From Sphaerobacter thermophilus DSM 20745 (GTDB lineage Bacteria > Chloroflexota > Chloroflexia > Thermomicrobiales > Thermomicrobiaceae), in assembly GCF_000024985.1 (NCBI RefSeq), contig NC_013523.1:2108001-2172000 (forward strand): a stretch of DNA of 64,000 nt, read 5' to 3'. The position numbers were made by a program, and so were the translations under genes. The number at the start of each line of letters is the position of its first letter. The stretch's first letter is position 1. This document shows, piece after piece, positions 51,135 to 60,593 of this stretch. The notes below the pieces were generated by a model. The model worked only from the letters and a program-made list of their open reading frames with translations. It was not told where the DNA came from and did no database searches.

Positions 51135-52496
51135 ATGACCGATCTATCACCCGTCTATGCCTACGTAGACGAGCACGCCGACCGCATGGTCGCCGACCTC
51201 CAGCGGCTCATCCGCCAGCCGTCCATCTCCTCGGCGAACCTCGGCGTGCGCGAGTGCGCCGAACTGCTGGTCGAGATGATGGGCGACGTTGGGATCACCG
51301 CGCGGGTGATCGAAACCGACGGGCTGCCGGTGGTCTACGGTGAAATCAACAGCGACCGGCCTGAGGCGCCGACGCTGCTGATCTACACGCACTACGACGT
51401 GCAACCCGCCGACCCTGAATCCGACTGGGAGTCGCCGCCCTTCGAGGCCCGGCGCGTGGGGGACCGCATCATCGGCCGCGGCGCGACCGACGCCAAGGGC
51501 AACCTGATGGCGCACTTGAAGGCGGTGGAGGCGCTGCGGGCTACGACCGGTCTGCCGATCAACGTGAAGTTCATCTTCGACGGCGAGGAGGAGAGCGGCA
51601 GCCCCAGCCTGCCCGCTTTCGTTGAGCGCCACCGCGACCTGCTGGCGGCCGATGCCGCCCTCTCGTTCGACGGCGGCTTCGACGCCGGCGATGTGCCGCG
51701 CGTCAGCCTCGGCACCTCCGGCCTCCTCTTCGTGCAGATGCGCGCCCACGGCGGCAGCAAGGATCTCCACTCCGCCCGCGCCCGGCTGGTGCCCAACCCG
51801 GCCTGGAAGCTCGTCTGGGCGCTGGCGTCGATCAAGGGTCCGGACGGGCGCGTGCGCATCGAGGGCTTCTACGACGCCGTACGCCCGCCAACGCCGCTCG
51901 AGCGCTCCCTGTTGGAGCAGGCGGGATGGGACGACGAGGCGCAGAAGCGGGACCTCGGCGTGGACGAGTTCCTCGGCGGCGTCTCCGGGGTGGACGCGCT
52001 GGAGCAACTGCTGTTCACGCCGACCTGCAACATCGCCGGGTTCGCCTCCGGCTACGTCGGCGAGGGCAACAAGACGCTCCTGCCCGCGACCGCCGCGGTG
52101 AATGTCGACTTCCGCCTCGTCGTCGACCAGGACCCGGCCGACATCTTCCAGCGGCTGCGGAAGCACCTGGACGACCACGGCTTCGCCGACGTGGAGCTGC
52201 ACGACCTCGGCAGCATCGAACCCTCGCGCGTCCCGGCCGACTCGCCCTTCGCGCGCGTGGTGGTGGAGGCTGCGCGCCGCGTCTACGGTCGTGAGCCGTC
52301 GCTGCGGCCGAGCGAGTCGGCCTCCGGGCGCCAGGCGGTGTGGCTCGCCGGCAAACTGGGCATCCCCGGCGCCGGGACGGGGATCGGCCCGCCCGACTGG
52401 CGCGGCCACGCCGCCAACGAGTTCATCACCGTCCGTCACTACCTCGCCGGGATCAAGTACGCCGCGACCATCTGGTCGCTCTTCGGCGAGGGCTGA
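51135..52496 (+). CDS. M20 family dipeptidase
   Basis: A 453-aa zinc exopeptidase of the M20 family (dipeptidase/CNDP-like). Metal-site motifs: LLIYTHYDVQPADPESDW (His ligand), IGRGATDAKGNLMAHLKAVE (bridging Asp), FIFDGEEESGSPSLPAF (catalytic Glu pair), and SFDGGFDAG. The inserted dimerisation domain (about 190-350) contains GGSKDLHSA. It probably removes amino acids from peptides released by the flanking S9 enzymes. Part of the run S9, M20, S9, all rightward with short gaps. Confidence 0.92.
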   Translation: MTDLSPVYAYVDEHADRMVADLQRLIRQPSISSANLGVRECAELLVEMMGDVGITARVIETDGLPVVYGEINSDRPEAPTLLIYTHYDVQPADPESDWESPPFEARRVGDRIIGRGATDAKGNLMAHLKAVEALRATTGLPINVKFIFDGEEESGSPSLPAFVERHRDLLAADAALSFDGGFDAGDVPRVSLGTSGLLFVQMRAHGGSKDLHSARARLVPNPAWKLVWALASIKGPDGRVRIEGFYDAVRPPTPLERSLLEQAGWDDEAQKRDLGVDEFLGGVSGVDALEQLLFTPTCNIAGFASGYVGEGNKTLLPATAAVNVDFRLVVDQDPADIFQRLRKHLDDHGFADVELHDLGSIEPSRVPADSPFARVVVEAARRVYGREPSLRPSESASGRQAVWLAGKLGIPGAGTGIGPPDWRGHAANEFITVRHYLAGIKYAATIWSLFGEG

Positions 52497-52625
52497 TGAC
52501 CGCATCCGTCAGCAAACCCATCCGGTCCACTGGCAGGGTCCGGCACAAGCCCGCCCTGCCGGTGGACCACGACACACGGAACACGCAATACGCAACACGC
52601 AGTAGTCCCGAAAGGACACGCACCC

Positions 52626-54617
52626 ATGCCCCGACCGATCGAGATCGCCGATCTGGCGCGTATTCGCTACCTGGGGGATCCCCAGATCGCACCGGACGGC
52701 CGGCGCGTCGCCTATGTCGTCACCGAGATCGACCTGGAGGGGAAGCGCTACCGCTCTGCCATCTGGGTCGTCAACGCCGACGGCAGCGGACGGACGCGCT
52801 TCACTGCCGGGACGCACAAGGACACCAGCCCTCGCTGGTCGCCCGACGGCAGCCGGCTGGCGTTCCTCTCCGACCGCGACGGCGTGACCCAGCTCTACGT
52901 CATGCCGAGTGACGGCGGCGAGCCGGAGCGGATCACCGACCTGAAGCACGGCGTGGCTGATCCGGTCTGGTCGCCGGACGGCGCCTGGCTGGCGTTCGTC
53001 AGCAAGGTCGGGCCCGAGGGCCCCGTCCAGCGCGCGGACGAGACCGAGGAGGACCGAAAGCGCGCGGCACAGCGCAGCGACACGAAGGTCATCCGCTCGC
53101 TCAAGTACAAGCTGGACGGCGAAGGCTTCTTCGACGACCGACGCCGCCACATCTTCATCGTCCCGGCCACGGGCGGCACGCCGCGCCAGATCACCGACGG
53201 CGACTGGGACGACACCCAGCCGGCCTGGTCGCCGGACGGCCGCGCCATCGCCTTCGTCTCCAACCGCACCGACGACCGGGAGCGCAATACCTTCTCGGAT
53301 ATCTGGATCGCGCCGCTCGACGGCGGCGAGCCGCGCCGGATCACCCCCAGCGACGGTGTCTACAATTCCCCGGCCTTCTCGCCCGACGGGGACTGGATCG
53401 CCTACGTGGGCAACCCGATCGTCGAACCCTACGGCCCGACGACGCTCACCGGCCTGTGGGTCGCTCCCACCACCGGGGGCGAGGCGCGCAACCTGACCGC
53501 CGCGCTCGACCGCGAGGTGGGCAACACCGTGCTCTCGGACCAGCACTACGCGGTGGCGCCTCAGCGACCCCTCTGGCTGCCCGACGGCAGCGGACTGCTG
53601 ACGCTCATCAGCGATCAGGGCACGGTGCCGGTCCTGCGCGTGAGCCTCGACGGCGAGACCACGGTCGTCGTCGGCGGCGACCGGGAAGTCGCAAATGTGA
53701 GCGTTGCCGGCGACGGCACGCTCGCCTTCCTCGCCTCCTCGCCCACCCGGCCGCTGGAGGTCTATGTGGCCGCGGCCGACGGCAGCAATGAGCGGGAGGT
53801 AAGCGAGGCCAACGCCGACTTCCTGGCCGAGGTAGAGCTCGTCCCCGCCGAGCGCATCACCTATCCCGCTGAAGGCGGGGTGGAGATCGGGGGCTGGCTG
53901 CTCAAGCCGCCTGGCTTCGACCCGTCCGTCCGCTACCCGCTCATCCTCCAGATCCACGGCGGCCCGCACGCCATGTACGGCAGCGCCTTCTTCCATGAGA
54001 TGCAGGTCCTGGCCGCCCGCGGCTACGTCGTCCTCATGACCAACCCACGCGGCAGCACCGGCTACGGGCAGGCGTTCGTCTCCGCGGCCATGGGCGACTG
54101 GGGCGGGGTCGACTACCGCGACGTCATGGCCGGGGTCGACTACGTGGTCGCACAGGGCTACATCGACGAGCAGCGCCTGGGTGTCACCGGCGGCTCCTAC
54201 GGCGGCTACCTGACCAACTGGATCGTGACCCAGACCGACCGCTTCAAGGCGGCCGTGACCCAGCGCAGCACCTGCAACCGCCTCAACCTGTTCGGCACAA
54301 GCGACATCGGTTGGTCCTACACTCCATGGGAGTTCCGCGGCAGCGCCTACGACAACCCGTCCTTCTACCTGGAGCGCTCCCCGATCACCTACGTCAAGAA
54401 CGTGACGACGCCGATCCTCATCCTCCACAGCGAGCAGGACCTGCGCTGCCCCATCGAGCAGGCCGAGCAGTGGTTCGCTGCGCTGCGCTACCTGGGGAAG
54501 GAGGCAGTCTTCGTCCGCTTCCCGGAGGAGAGCCACGGCCTGTCGCGCACCGGGCGGCCCGACCGGCGCATCGAGCGGCTGCAGTGGATCGTCGACTGGT
54601 TCGCCGAGCACCTGTAG
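52626..54617 (+). CDS. S9 family serine peptidase (dipeptidyl aminopeptidase/acylaminoacyl-peptidase)
   Basis: A 663-aa paralogue of the S9 peptidase at 49148. Propeller blades include PQIAPDGRRVAYVVTEID, PRWSPDGSRLAFLSDRDG, PAWSPDGRAIAFVSNRTD and PAFSPDGDWIAYVGNPIV. Catalytic domain: YPLILQIHGGPHAMYGSAFF, NPRGSTGYGQAF, Ser in GVTGGSYGGYLTNWIVT, Asp in ILHSEQDLRCPIEQAE and His in EESHGLSRTG. Here the nucleophile elbow is GGSYGG, the common form, whereas the first paralogue has GWSGGG. No signal peptide. AAAGGA precedes the ATG at 52626. Confidence 0.93.
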   Translation: MPRPIEIADLARIRYLGDPQIAPDGRRVAYVVTEIDLEGKRYRSAIWVVNADGSGRTRFTAGTHKDTSPRWSPDGSRLAFLSDRDGVTQLYVMPSDGGEPERITDLKHGVADPVWSPDGAWLAFVSKVGPEGPVQRADETEEDRKRAAQRSDTKVIRSLKYKLDGEGFFDDRRRHIFIVPATGGTPRQITDGDWDDTQPAWSPDGRAIAFVSNRTDDRERNTFSDIWIAPLDGGEPRRITPSDGVYNSPAFSPDGDWIAYVGNPIVEPYGPTTLTGLWVAPTTGGEARNLTAALDREVGNTVLSDQHYAVAPQRPLWLPDGSGLLTLISDQGTVPVLRVSLDGETTVVVGGDREVANVSVAGDGTLAFLASSPTRPLEVYVAAADGSNEREVSEANADFLAEVELVPAERITYPAEGGVEIGGWLLKPPGFDPSVRYPLILQIHGGPHAMYGSAFFHEMQVLAARGYVVLMTNPRGSTGYGQAFVSAAMGDWGGVDYRDVMAGVDYVVAQGYIDEQRLGVTGGSYGGYLTNWIVTQTDRFKAAVTQRSTCNRLNLFGTSDIGWSYTPWEFRGSAYDNPSFYLERSPITYVKNVTTPILILHSEQDLRCPIEQAEQWFAALRYLGKEAVFVRFPEESHGLSRTGRPDRRIERLQWIVDWFAEHL

Positions 54618-54753
54618 CCGTTCGGTGCCAGTCGGCGCGGAATTTGCTTGCCAAGAGCGAGTATGGCCCGGAGCGGAGAAGTACGGCTAAGATAGGCTCT
54701 GGCCGGCCCCGGTGGCCGTGCCAACGGGACGATACCGCGAGGAGGCTACACCC

Positions 54754-56163
54754 ATGCGTGGCTATTCGTCTGTTCAGGAGCTGATCGACGACCTGAAACC
54801 CGCTGCCGAGATCCGGGACGGCGCCCTCTCGATCACCGACGAGCGGGCGTTCCGGGAGCAGAAGGTTGATCGCCTGGTCTACGGTGCCGTCTTCGGCGAT
54901 GACGAGGTCAAGCCGGCCTGCCGCTGGATCATCTGGCAGGCGGCCCAGGCGCTCGGCGCGCTCCCGGCCTCGATCCACGAGTACTACATGGCCGGCGGGC
55001 GCGGCGAGTGGCACCACCGCACGACCCCGGCGATCAATATCCGCGGCCTGACCTACGACACCGCGCGGGCAGTCTTCCGCACTGCGATGCGCTACGACTG
55101 CAAGCAGTTCATCTTCGAGATCGCCCGCTCGGAGATCGGCTACACCCAGCAGCGGCCGGAGGAGTACGTCTCCAGCGTGCTCGCCGCCGCGCTGCGCGAG
55201 GGCTACCGCGGCCCGGTCTTCATCCAGGGCGACCACTTCCAGATCAGCGCCAAGGGCTACGCCAAGGATCCCCAGAAGGAGATCGAGGGCGTTGAGAAGC
55301 TAATCCTCGAAGCGCTCGACGCCGGGTTCTACAACATCGACGTCGACTCCTCCACACTGGTCGACCTGAGCAAGCCGACCGTGGCCGAGCAGCAGACCCT
55401 CAACTACCAGCACTGCGCCGACCTGACCGCCTTCATCCGGAAGCACCAGCCCGAGGGGGTCATGGTCTCCGTCGGCGGCGAGATCGGCGAGGTGGGCGGC
55501 AAGAACAGCGACGTCCACGAGCTGCGCGCCTTCATGGACGGCTTCAACCGAGTCCTTGCCGAGAAGGGCGGCGACCTGGTCGGCATCAGCAAGATCAGCG
55601 TCCAGACCGGCACCAGCCACGGCGGCGTCGTCTTGCCGGACGGCACCATCGCCGACGTCAAGGTCGACTTCGACACGCTGGCCGAGCTCTCCGAGGTCAG
55701 CCGCAAGGAGTACGGCCTGGCCGGCGCGGTCCAGCACGGCGCATCGACCCTGCCCGAGGTCGCCTTCAACCGCTTCGCCGAGGCGAACGCCTGCGAGGTG
55801 CACCTGGCGACGGCGTTCCAGAACCTGATTTACGACAGCGACCTCTTCCCCAAGGACCTGCGCGACGAGATCTACGCCTACCTGGCGGAGAACCATGCCG
55901 ACGAGCGCAAGCCGGACATGACCGACGCGCAGTTCTACTACACGACCCGCAAGCGGGCCTTCGGCCCCTTCAAGCAGCAGATGTGGGACCTCTCGGACGA
56001 CGTGCGCCAGGGGATCAGCAAGCTGCTCGAGGAGCGCTTCGATCTCATCTTCGACCGGCTCAACGTCGGCGGCACCAGCAGCCTCGTCGAGAAGTACGTC
56101 ACCCCGACCAAGCGCGACAAGCCGATGCCCGAGTCCCTCCGCACCGCCGCGCAGGTCTCCTAG
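54754..56163 (+). CDS. Class II fructose-bisphosphate aldolase-like protein, unusually long
   Basis: A 469-aa protein related to zinc-dependent class II aldolases. Visible signatures: PVFIQGDHFQISA (metal His), ALDAGFYNIDVDSSTLVDLS (aspartate strand), SVGGEIGEVGG (metal Glu), VQTGTSHGGVVLPDGT (third metal His) and AVQHGASTLPEVAFNRF. Typical class II enzymes have about 285-360 residues; here there is an extra N-terminal segment of about 110 residues (with an EYYMAGGRGEWHHRTTPAIN stretch) and a C-terminal extension of about 90. It may act on another ketose bisphosphate. GAGGAGG precedes the ATG by ten bases. A palindrome follows at 56179. Confidence 0.85.
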   Translation: MRGYSSVQELIDDLKPAAEIRDGALSITDERAFREQKVDRLVYGAVFGDDEVKPACRWIIWQAAQALGALPASIHEYYMAGGRGEWHHRTTPAINIRGLTYDTARAVFRTAMRYDCKQFIFEIARSEIGYTQQRPEEYVSSVLAAALREGYRGPVFIQGDHFQISAKGYAKDPQKEIEGVEKLILEALDAGFYNIDVDSSTLVDLSKPTVAEQQTLNYQHCADLTAFIRKHQPEGVMVSVGGEIGEVGGKNSDVHELRAFMDGFNRVLAEKGGDLVGISKISVQTGTSHGGVVLPDGTIADVKVDFDTLAELSEVSRKEYGLAGAVQHGASTLPEVAFNRFAEANACEVHLATAFQNLIYDSDLFPKDLRDEIYAYLAENHADERKPDMTDAQFYYTTRKRAFGPFKQQMWDLSDDVRQGISKLLEERFDLIFDRLNVGGTSSLVEKYVTPTKRDKPMPESLRTAAQVS

Positions 56164-56178
56164 TCCCGTCGCACGCAA

Positions 56179-56210
56179 CCCCCTCGCTCCCGCCTTTGGG
56201 AGCGAGGGGG
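56179..56210 (+). terminator. Perfect 13-bp hairpin after the aldolase-like gene
   Basis: CCCCCTCGCTCCC (56179-56191) pairs with GGGAGCGAGGGGG (56198-56210) over a 6-base loop. There is no T-tract after it, so it may be a repeat unit or an RNA-stabilising 3' end rather than an intrinsic terminator. Confidence 0.55.
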
Positions 56211-56374
56211 ATCCCTCGCCCGACCCCGGCACGTTCCCGTTCGGGATATCCTCGACCATCCCGGCAACCCCGGGCAGGCACGTCCGGTGTTGCCGCGTTC
56301 TCGGATTCACCTGGCCAGCCTGTACCCGGGGCTAACGGAGTCTGCCGACTTACATGGACGTACGCGGTCGACGC

Positions 56375-56640
56375 GTGCCCGGGGGTGGGTGGCGGGAAGG
56401 TGGCCGCGCCGTGGCCCGTGCCCGGGGCGGTGATCCGCACGCTACCCATCCCCGGGCACGCGCAAGGGTGCGGGATCCTTCGCACCACCGATCGCGCGTC
56501 CCCAGGTCGACGCGGCACCGACCCCGGCGCGCGGCTGATGCCGCGCGATACCAAAGCGGCGGCTCGGGCCGCCGCACTCCAAAGAGCCGGCTTCAGCCGG
56601 CTTTCGTTGTCAGCCCGGGGCTTGAGCCCCGGGCACGCGC
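56375..56640. repeat. Modular hairpin repeat cluster 5
   Basis: Degenerate modules at about 56375-56470, then a full module at 56522-56637 with the hairpins CGCGCGGC/GCCGCGCG, GCGGCGGC/GCCGCCGC, GAGCCGGCT/AGCCGGCT and GCCCGGGGC/GCCCCGGGC. Its first 43 bases equal those of the module at 48884. No gene is supported in 56211-56771. Confidence 0.8.
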
Positions 56641-56771
56641 CGAGCGGTGAGACCAGATGCCCCGCGGCGTTCGCGGTCAATCCGCCGTGACCTGTGCCCA
56701 GGCGCAGCGAAGCATGACACGAGGGGGAGCGGGTGGCGGGTAGCCGAGACGAATTCGTCAATGCTCGTTCG

Positions 56772-57101
56772 TTACCGCTCCTGGCCCTGCCCCTGCCGGC
56801 GAAGGCGTGGGAAGGGGTCTTCGGCGGGCCGGAGGTAGACGAGATACTCGTCGAGCCCGATCTTGAGGATGCGGCGCACCGAGTAGCTGTGGCCGGCAGT
56901 ACGGATCACGCGACCAGGCTCGATCCGCCCCGCCCGAAGCTCGCGCGACGTTCGCGTGACGATCTCGTAGGTGACCCGCCCGCAGGCGTGGCAGCGGTAG
57001 TACTGGTCTGTCGCATTGATGGGCCCAGCCAACCCGCGCTGAACGAAGTCCACGCGATCACTGCCGCAGTCGGGACAGATCCGGCCACCGGAGAGGGTCA
57101 C
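56772..57101 (-). CDS. Zinc-ribbon protein of unknown function
   Basis: A protein of about 109 aa with a two-knuckle zinc ribbon: CPDCGSD near residues 9-15 and YRCHACGRVTYEIV near 36-49. A basic Arg/Tyr-rich segment (GRVIRTAGHSYSVRRILKIG) and a short Arg/Gln tail follow. Such ribbons bind nucleic acid or stabilise small proteins; no partner is evident. The start is uncertain. GTG 57101 overlaps the stop of a 15-codon ORF (57145-57098) that has an excellent ribosome site, and GTG 57137 would add 12 residues. Monocistronic and leftward. Confidence 0.65.
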   Translation of the reverse strand: MTLSGGRICPDCGSDRVDFVQRGLAGPINATDQYYRCHACGRVTYEIVTRTSRELRAGRIEPGRVIRTAGHSYSVRRILKIGLDEYLVYLRPAEDPFPRLRRQGQGQER

Positions 57102-57160
57102 AGATGCGCTCGTTTCCTTCCTGGACACGGCGGGCACGCCAGCATGAACGCCTCACCTCC
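57098..57160 (-). promoter_or_regulatory. Possible 15-codon leader ORF coupled to the zinc-ribbon gene
   Basis: GGAGGTGA (57160-57153) precedes an ATG at 57145 that encodes MLACPPCPGRKRAHL and stops at TGA 57100-57098. The stop overlaps the zinc-ribbon GTG as GTGA, as in translational coupling. The alternative is that a frameshift has separated the true N-terminus. Confidence 0.4.
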
Positions 57161-57504
57161 AGATGCTGCTATTCTACGCGATCTCTACACTGAACGATAG
57201 AGAAGTCAATCATCCGGCGCGCAAGGATCAGGACGCGACGGTAACCTGTGGTACGATCCATACCAAGGGGAGAGCGGCCCGGGAGTCACCAGCAACGGGG
57301 CCGCGCGGCGTGTCCGCCGCGTCGCTGACGGGTCGAGCGCGCCGCGGGCGGCGGCGCGCTGCGATCACACGACCCACCACCGGTCGGAACGCAGATTGCG
57401 AGTCCACCCTCGCATCTCGGCGACCGTTCGGTCGTGCTCTACCTCCCTGGTGACGATCTCCAGCGCCGCACAGGTTCACCAGCACGATGGGATGAGAGGG
57501 ACAG
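57161..57504. other. Intergenic region between the zinc-ribbon gene and otsA
   Basis: No gene is supported here. The region must hold divergent promoters; a TACGAT at about 57254 could be a -10 for otsA, without a clear -35. An imperfect GC-rich inverted repeat (GCGCGGCGTG, CGCCGCG) occurs near 57301-57330. Confidence 0.3.
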
Positions 57505-59079
57505 GTGGCCGACGAGCATGGAGCGACAGTCAACGCTGACGTCAGGCGACGAGATCTGCCGGATCCGGCCCGGGATCTCCTCAGCCGGGTAACCCTCATC
57601 ATCGCGTCGAACCGCGGTCCGGTCGAGTTCCACCGTGAACCGGATGGCTCCTTCTCCACCCGGCGCGGCACCGGTGGGGTTGTGACCGCGATCAGCGCGG
57701 TCAGCCGCTTCACCGACGCGATCTGGGTGGCCGCCGCCATGACCGACGGCGACCGCCTGCGTGCCGAGCTCGCCGCCGAGCGCGGTGAGGCCGTCATCGA
57801 ACCGGACAACGCCGACTTCCGCGTCCGCTTCGTCGTGTCCGACCCGGAGGACTACGACCGGTACTACAACCACATCAGCAACCCGCTCCTCTGGTTCCTG
57901 CAGCACTATCTGTGGGACACCCCGCGCCAGCCCGACATCGACCACATCACCTGGGACGCCTGGAACAACGGCTACGTCACGGTGAACCGGCAATTCGCCG
58001 AGGAGATCCTGGCCGTGGCCGATTCCAGCGCGCAACCGCCGATCGTCATGCTGCAGGACTACCACCTCTACCTCGTGCCCGGCTACCTGCGCGAGGCACG
58101 CCCCGACCTGATCCTGCAGCACTTCGTCCATATTCCCTGGCCCGACCCCGACTACTGGCGCCTGCTGCCGGTGGAGTTCCGCCGGGCCATCTGCCACAGC
58201 ATGCTCGCCAACGACATCGTCGGATTCCAGACGCCCCGCCACGCCCGCAGCTTCGTCTACACCTGTGAGGCGACGCTCGACGACGTCGATATCGACTACC
58301 GCCGCCGCGAGATCCGCTACCGCGGCCACACCACTTATGTCCGCTCCTACCCCATCTCGATCGACGTCGACGCCGTGCGCCGCGTGGCCGCTAGCGAGGA
58401 CGCCCTGCGCCACGAGGAGCACATCAAGACCTTCCTCAACGAGCACACCATCCTGCGGGTGGACCGGGCAGAGCCGAGCAAGAACATCGTGCGCGGCTTC
58501 CAGGCCTACGACCGCTTCCTCGAACTCCACCCGGAGTTCCTGGGCCGGGTCAACTTCCTGGCGTTCCTGGTGCCGTCGCGATTGGAGGTCGCCGAGTACG
58601 TCGACTACCTTGACGACATCAACACCATCGTCGGGCGGATTAACACTAAGTACGCCAACGTGGCTGAGCGCGACGGGGTGGCCTGGGAGCCCGTCCGCCT
58701 CTTCATCGGCGACGACTACCCACGCGCGCTGGCCGCGATGAAGTACTACGACGTGCTCCTGGTGAACGCGATCTTCGACGGCATGAACCTGGTGGCCAAG
58801 GAAGGGGCGCTGCTCAACCGCCGCAACGGCGTGCTGATCCTCTCGGAGGGGGCGGGCGCCTACCAGCAACTGAGCGAGCACGCGCTGAGCGTGTCTCCGG
58901 CAGACGTCGAGAGCACCGCCCACGCGATCTATCAGGCGCTCACGATGCCACCCGAGCAGCGGGCCTACCACGCCCAGGCGCTGCGCCGGCTGGTGATTGA
59001 GCAGGACATCCTGGCCTGGATCTACTCTCAACTCGAAGACCTCGCCGCCACCGTCGGCGGGAGCCTCGTCCGGGAGTAA
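57505..59079 (+). CDS. otsA: Alpha,alpha-trehalose-phosphate synthase (GT20)
   Basis: A 524-aa family GT20 glycosyltransferase that makes trehalose 6-phosphate from a nucleotide-glucose and glucose 6-phosphate. Visible: VTLIIASNRGPVEF near the N-terminus, GGVVTAISAV (donor loop), a WVAAAMTDGD strand, YNHISNPLLWFLQHYLW, VMLQDYHLYLVPGYLRE, HFVHIPWPDPDYWRLLP, NDIVGFQTPRHARSFVYTCE, VDRAEPSKNIVRGFQAYDRF, and DGMNLVAKEGALLNRRNGVLILSE. GTG 57505 follows AGAGGGACAG. No trehalose phosphatase gene is adjacent. The product is a compatible solute, in keeping with a thermophile or stress-tolerant host. Confidence 0.92.
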   Translation: MADEHGATVNADVRRRDLPDPARDLLSRVTLIIASNRGPVEFHREPDGSFSTRRGTGGVVTAISAVSRFTDAIWVAAAMTDGDRLRAELAAERGEAVIEPDNADFRVRFVVSDPEDYDRYYNHISNPLLWFLQHYLWDTPRQPDIDHITWDAWNNGYVTVNRQFAEEILAVADSSAQPPIVMLQDYHLYLVPGYLREARPDLILQHFVHIPWPDPDYWRLLPVEFRRAICHSMLANDIVGFQTPRHARSFVYTCEATLDDVDIDYRRREIRYRGHTTYVRSYPISIDVDAVRRVAASEDALRHEEHIKTFLNEHTILRVDRAEPSKNIVRGFQAYDRFLELHPEFLGRVNFLAFLVPSRLEVAEYVDYLDDINTIVGRINTKYANVAERDGVAWEPVRLFIGDDYPRALAAMKYYDVLLVNAIFDGMNLVAKEGALLNRRNGVLILSEGAGAYQQLSEHALSVSPADVESTAHAIYQALTMPPEQRAYHAQALRRLVIEQDILAWIYSQLEDLAATVGGSLVRE

Positions 59080-59267
59080 CACCCGGCGGGAGCGCGAGGG
59101 CGTCGCACGGAGCACCGCCCGGTCCCGAGCGCAAGGAGCGCCGGCGACGTGTCGGCTCCCGTTCCCTCACCGCGCCCTGCTGCACCTGTCCGGCTTCGGC
59201 CCCTGGGCTTCCTCCTTCTATAGCAGCTGTAGTAGCATGCAGCAGTACATAGGAGGGAGCACAGTTA

Positions 59268-60527
59268 ATGATCGACCGCGTGATGCAGGCAGTCGATGAT
59301 CTCTGGGATGCCGAAGTCCAGTTTCTCCAGGGTCTCGTCCGTCGTCCGAGTACGCTTCACCATGAAGCGGAGATCCAGAACTGGATCGCACGTGAGCTGG
59401 CAGAGATGGGGCTTGAGGTTGATCGGTGGGAAATCGACCCAGGCGCCCTGAAGTCTCTTCCCGGCTACAGTCCAGTCGAGTGGTCATATCATGGCCGACC
59501 CAACCTCGTCGGCACCCTGCGGGGCAGCGGTGGGGGCAAATCCCTCCTGCTGAACGGCCACGTCGATGTCGTCAGCGTGGAGCCCATCCACTTCTGGTCG
59601 CACGACCCGTGGGGCGGAGAGATCGTAGACGGACGCATGTACGGCCGCGGATCGGCCGACATGAAGTCGGGCATCGCCGCCATGATCTTCGCGGTCAAGG
59701 CCCTTCAACGGGCCGGAGTCCGGCTGAAGGGTGACGTGTACCTCAACACCGTCATCGAAGAGGAGTGCACGGGTGCGGGAGCGCTCTCGACCATCGCGCG
59801 AGGGTACCGCGCCGATGCCGTCGTCATCCCGGAGCCGTTCGGCCAGACGGCGCTGATCTCGCAGGTTGGGGTTCTCTGGGCTCGCGTCACCGTCCGTGGG
59901 GCGGGAGCACACGCGCGCAGCGCCAGTGCCGCAACGAATGCCATCTTCAAGGCGCTGCCTCTACTCCAAGCGGTGAAGGAGCTGGAGGCAGAGGTCAACC
60001 GCCCGGAGGCCAAGCCGGCTGTTTGGCGGGACATTCCCCACCCGATCAACTACAACGTCGGGCAGTTCCACGCGGGCGATTGGACCTCGACCGTGCCGGC
60101 CGAGGCCGTCTTCGAGGTGCGGATCGGCACGTATCCTGGCGAGAACCTGGAAGACGTCAAGGCGCGCTTCAAGGACCGCATCATGGAGGCTGCCCGCCGC
60201 GACCCGTGGCTGCGTGACCACCTCCCCGAGGTGATCTTCTACGCCTTCCATGCCGAGGGGGCCGATTTCGATCCGAACCAGGAGATCTTCGCAGCGCTCG
60301 CCGACGCACACCAGGCGGTCACCGGCACCCCGATCCGCCATGAGGTCACCACGGCGACGACCGACGCGCGCTTCTTCCAGCTCTACCAGGGAGTCCAGAC
60401 CACCTGCTACGGCCCGAGCGGCGACAACCTCCACGCCGCTGATGAGTGGGTCGATCTCGAAAGCGTGCGCTCGGTGACCAAGGTCCTCGCGCGGTTGATG
60501 ATGGATTGGTGCGGTGCTGACGCCTGA
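59268..60527 (+). CDS. M20 family deacylase/peptidase (ArgE/DapE type)
   Basis: A 419-aa zinc hydrolase of the ArgE/DapE/ACY1 group. Motifs: LLLNGHVDVVSVEPIHFW with the His ligand, MYGRGSADMKSGIAAMIFAV with the bridging Asp, TVIEEECTGAGALSTIARG with the catalytic Glu pair, VVIPEPFGQTAL, and a dimerisation insert with AGAHARSASAATNAI. The C-terminal metal His is in YGPSGDNLHAADEWV. GGAGGGAG lies eight bases before the ATG. Substrate uncertain: acetylornithine-like or a general N-acyl amino acid. Convergent with the P1 peptidase gene. Confidence 0.92.
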   Translation: MIDRVMQAVDDLWDAEVQFLQGLVRRPSTLHHEAEIQNWIARELAEMGLEVDRWEIDPGALKSLPGYSPVEWSYHGRPNLVGTLRGSGGGKSLLLNGHVDVVSVEPIHFWSHDPWGGEIVDGRMYGRGSADMKSGIAAMIFAVKALQRAGVRLKGDVYLNTVIEEECTGAGALSTIARGYRADAVVIPEPFGQTALISQVGVLWARVTVRGAGAHARSASAATNAIFKALPLLQAVKELEAEVNRPEAKPAVWRDIPHPINYNVGQFHAGDWTSTVPAEAVFEVRIGTYPGENLEDVKARFKDRIMEAARRDPWLRDHLPEVIFYAFHAEGADFDPNQEIFAALADAHQAVTGTPIRHEVTTATTDARFFQLYQGVQTTCYGPSGDNLHAADEWVDLESVRSVTKVLARLMMDWCGADA

Positions 60528-60549
60528 TCCCAGAGGCTGACTTGACACT

Positions 60550-60592
60550 GGCAGGCGCAGGCTCCGCCGCCTGAAACGGGGCCGCGCCTGCC
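60550..60592. terminator. Inverted repeat between convergent peptidase genes
   Basis: GGCAGGCGC (60550-60558) pairs with GCGCCTGCC (60584-60592), with an inner AGGC/GCCT stem. It sits between two convergent stop codons and may end transcripts from both sides, although T-tracts are lacking. Confidence 0.4.
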
Positions 60593-60593
60593 C

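Noticed and set aside
52509-54611. A 700-aa leftward ORF opposite the second S9 peptidase
   Set aside because: It is the antisense shadow of a GC-rich gene whose catalytic motifs are clear on the plus strand.
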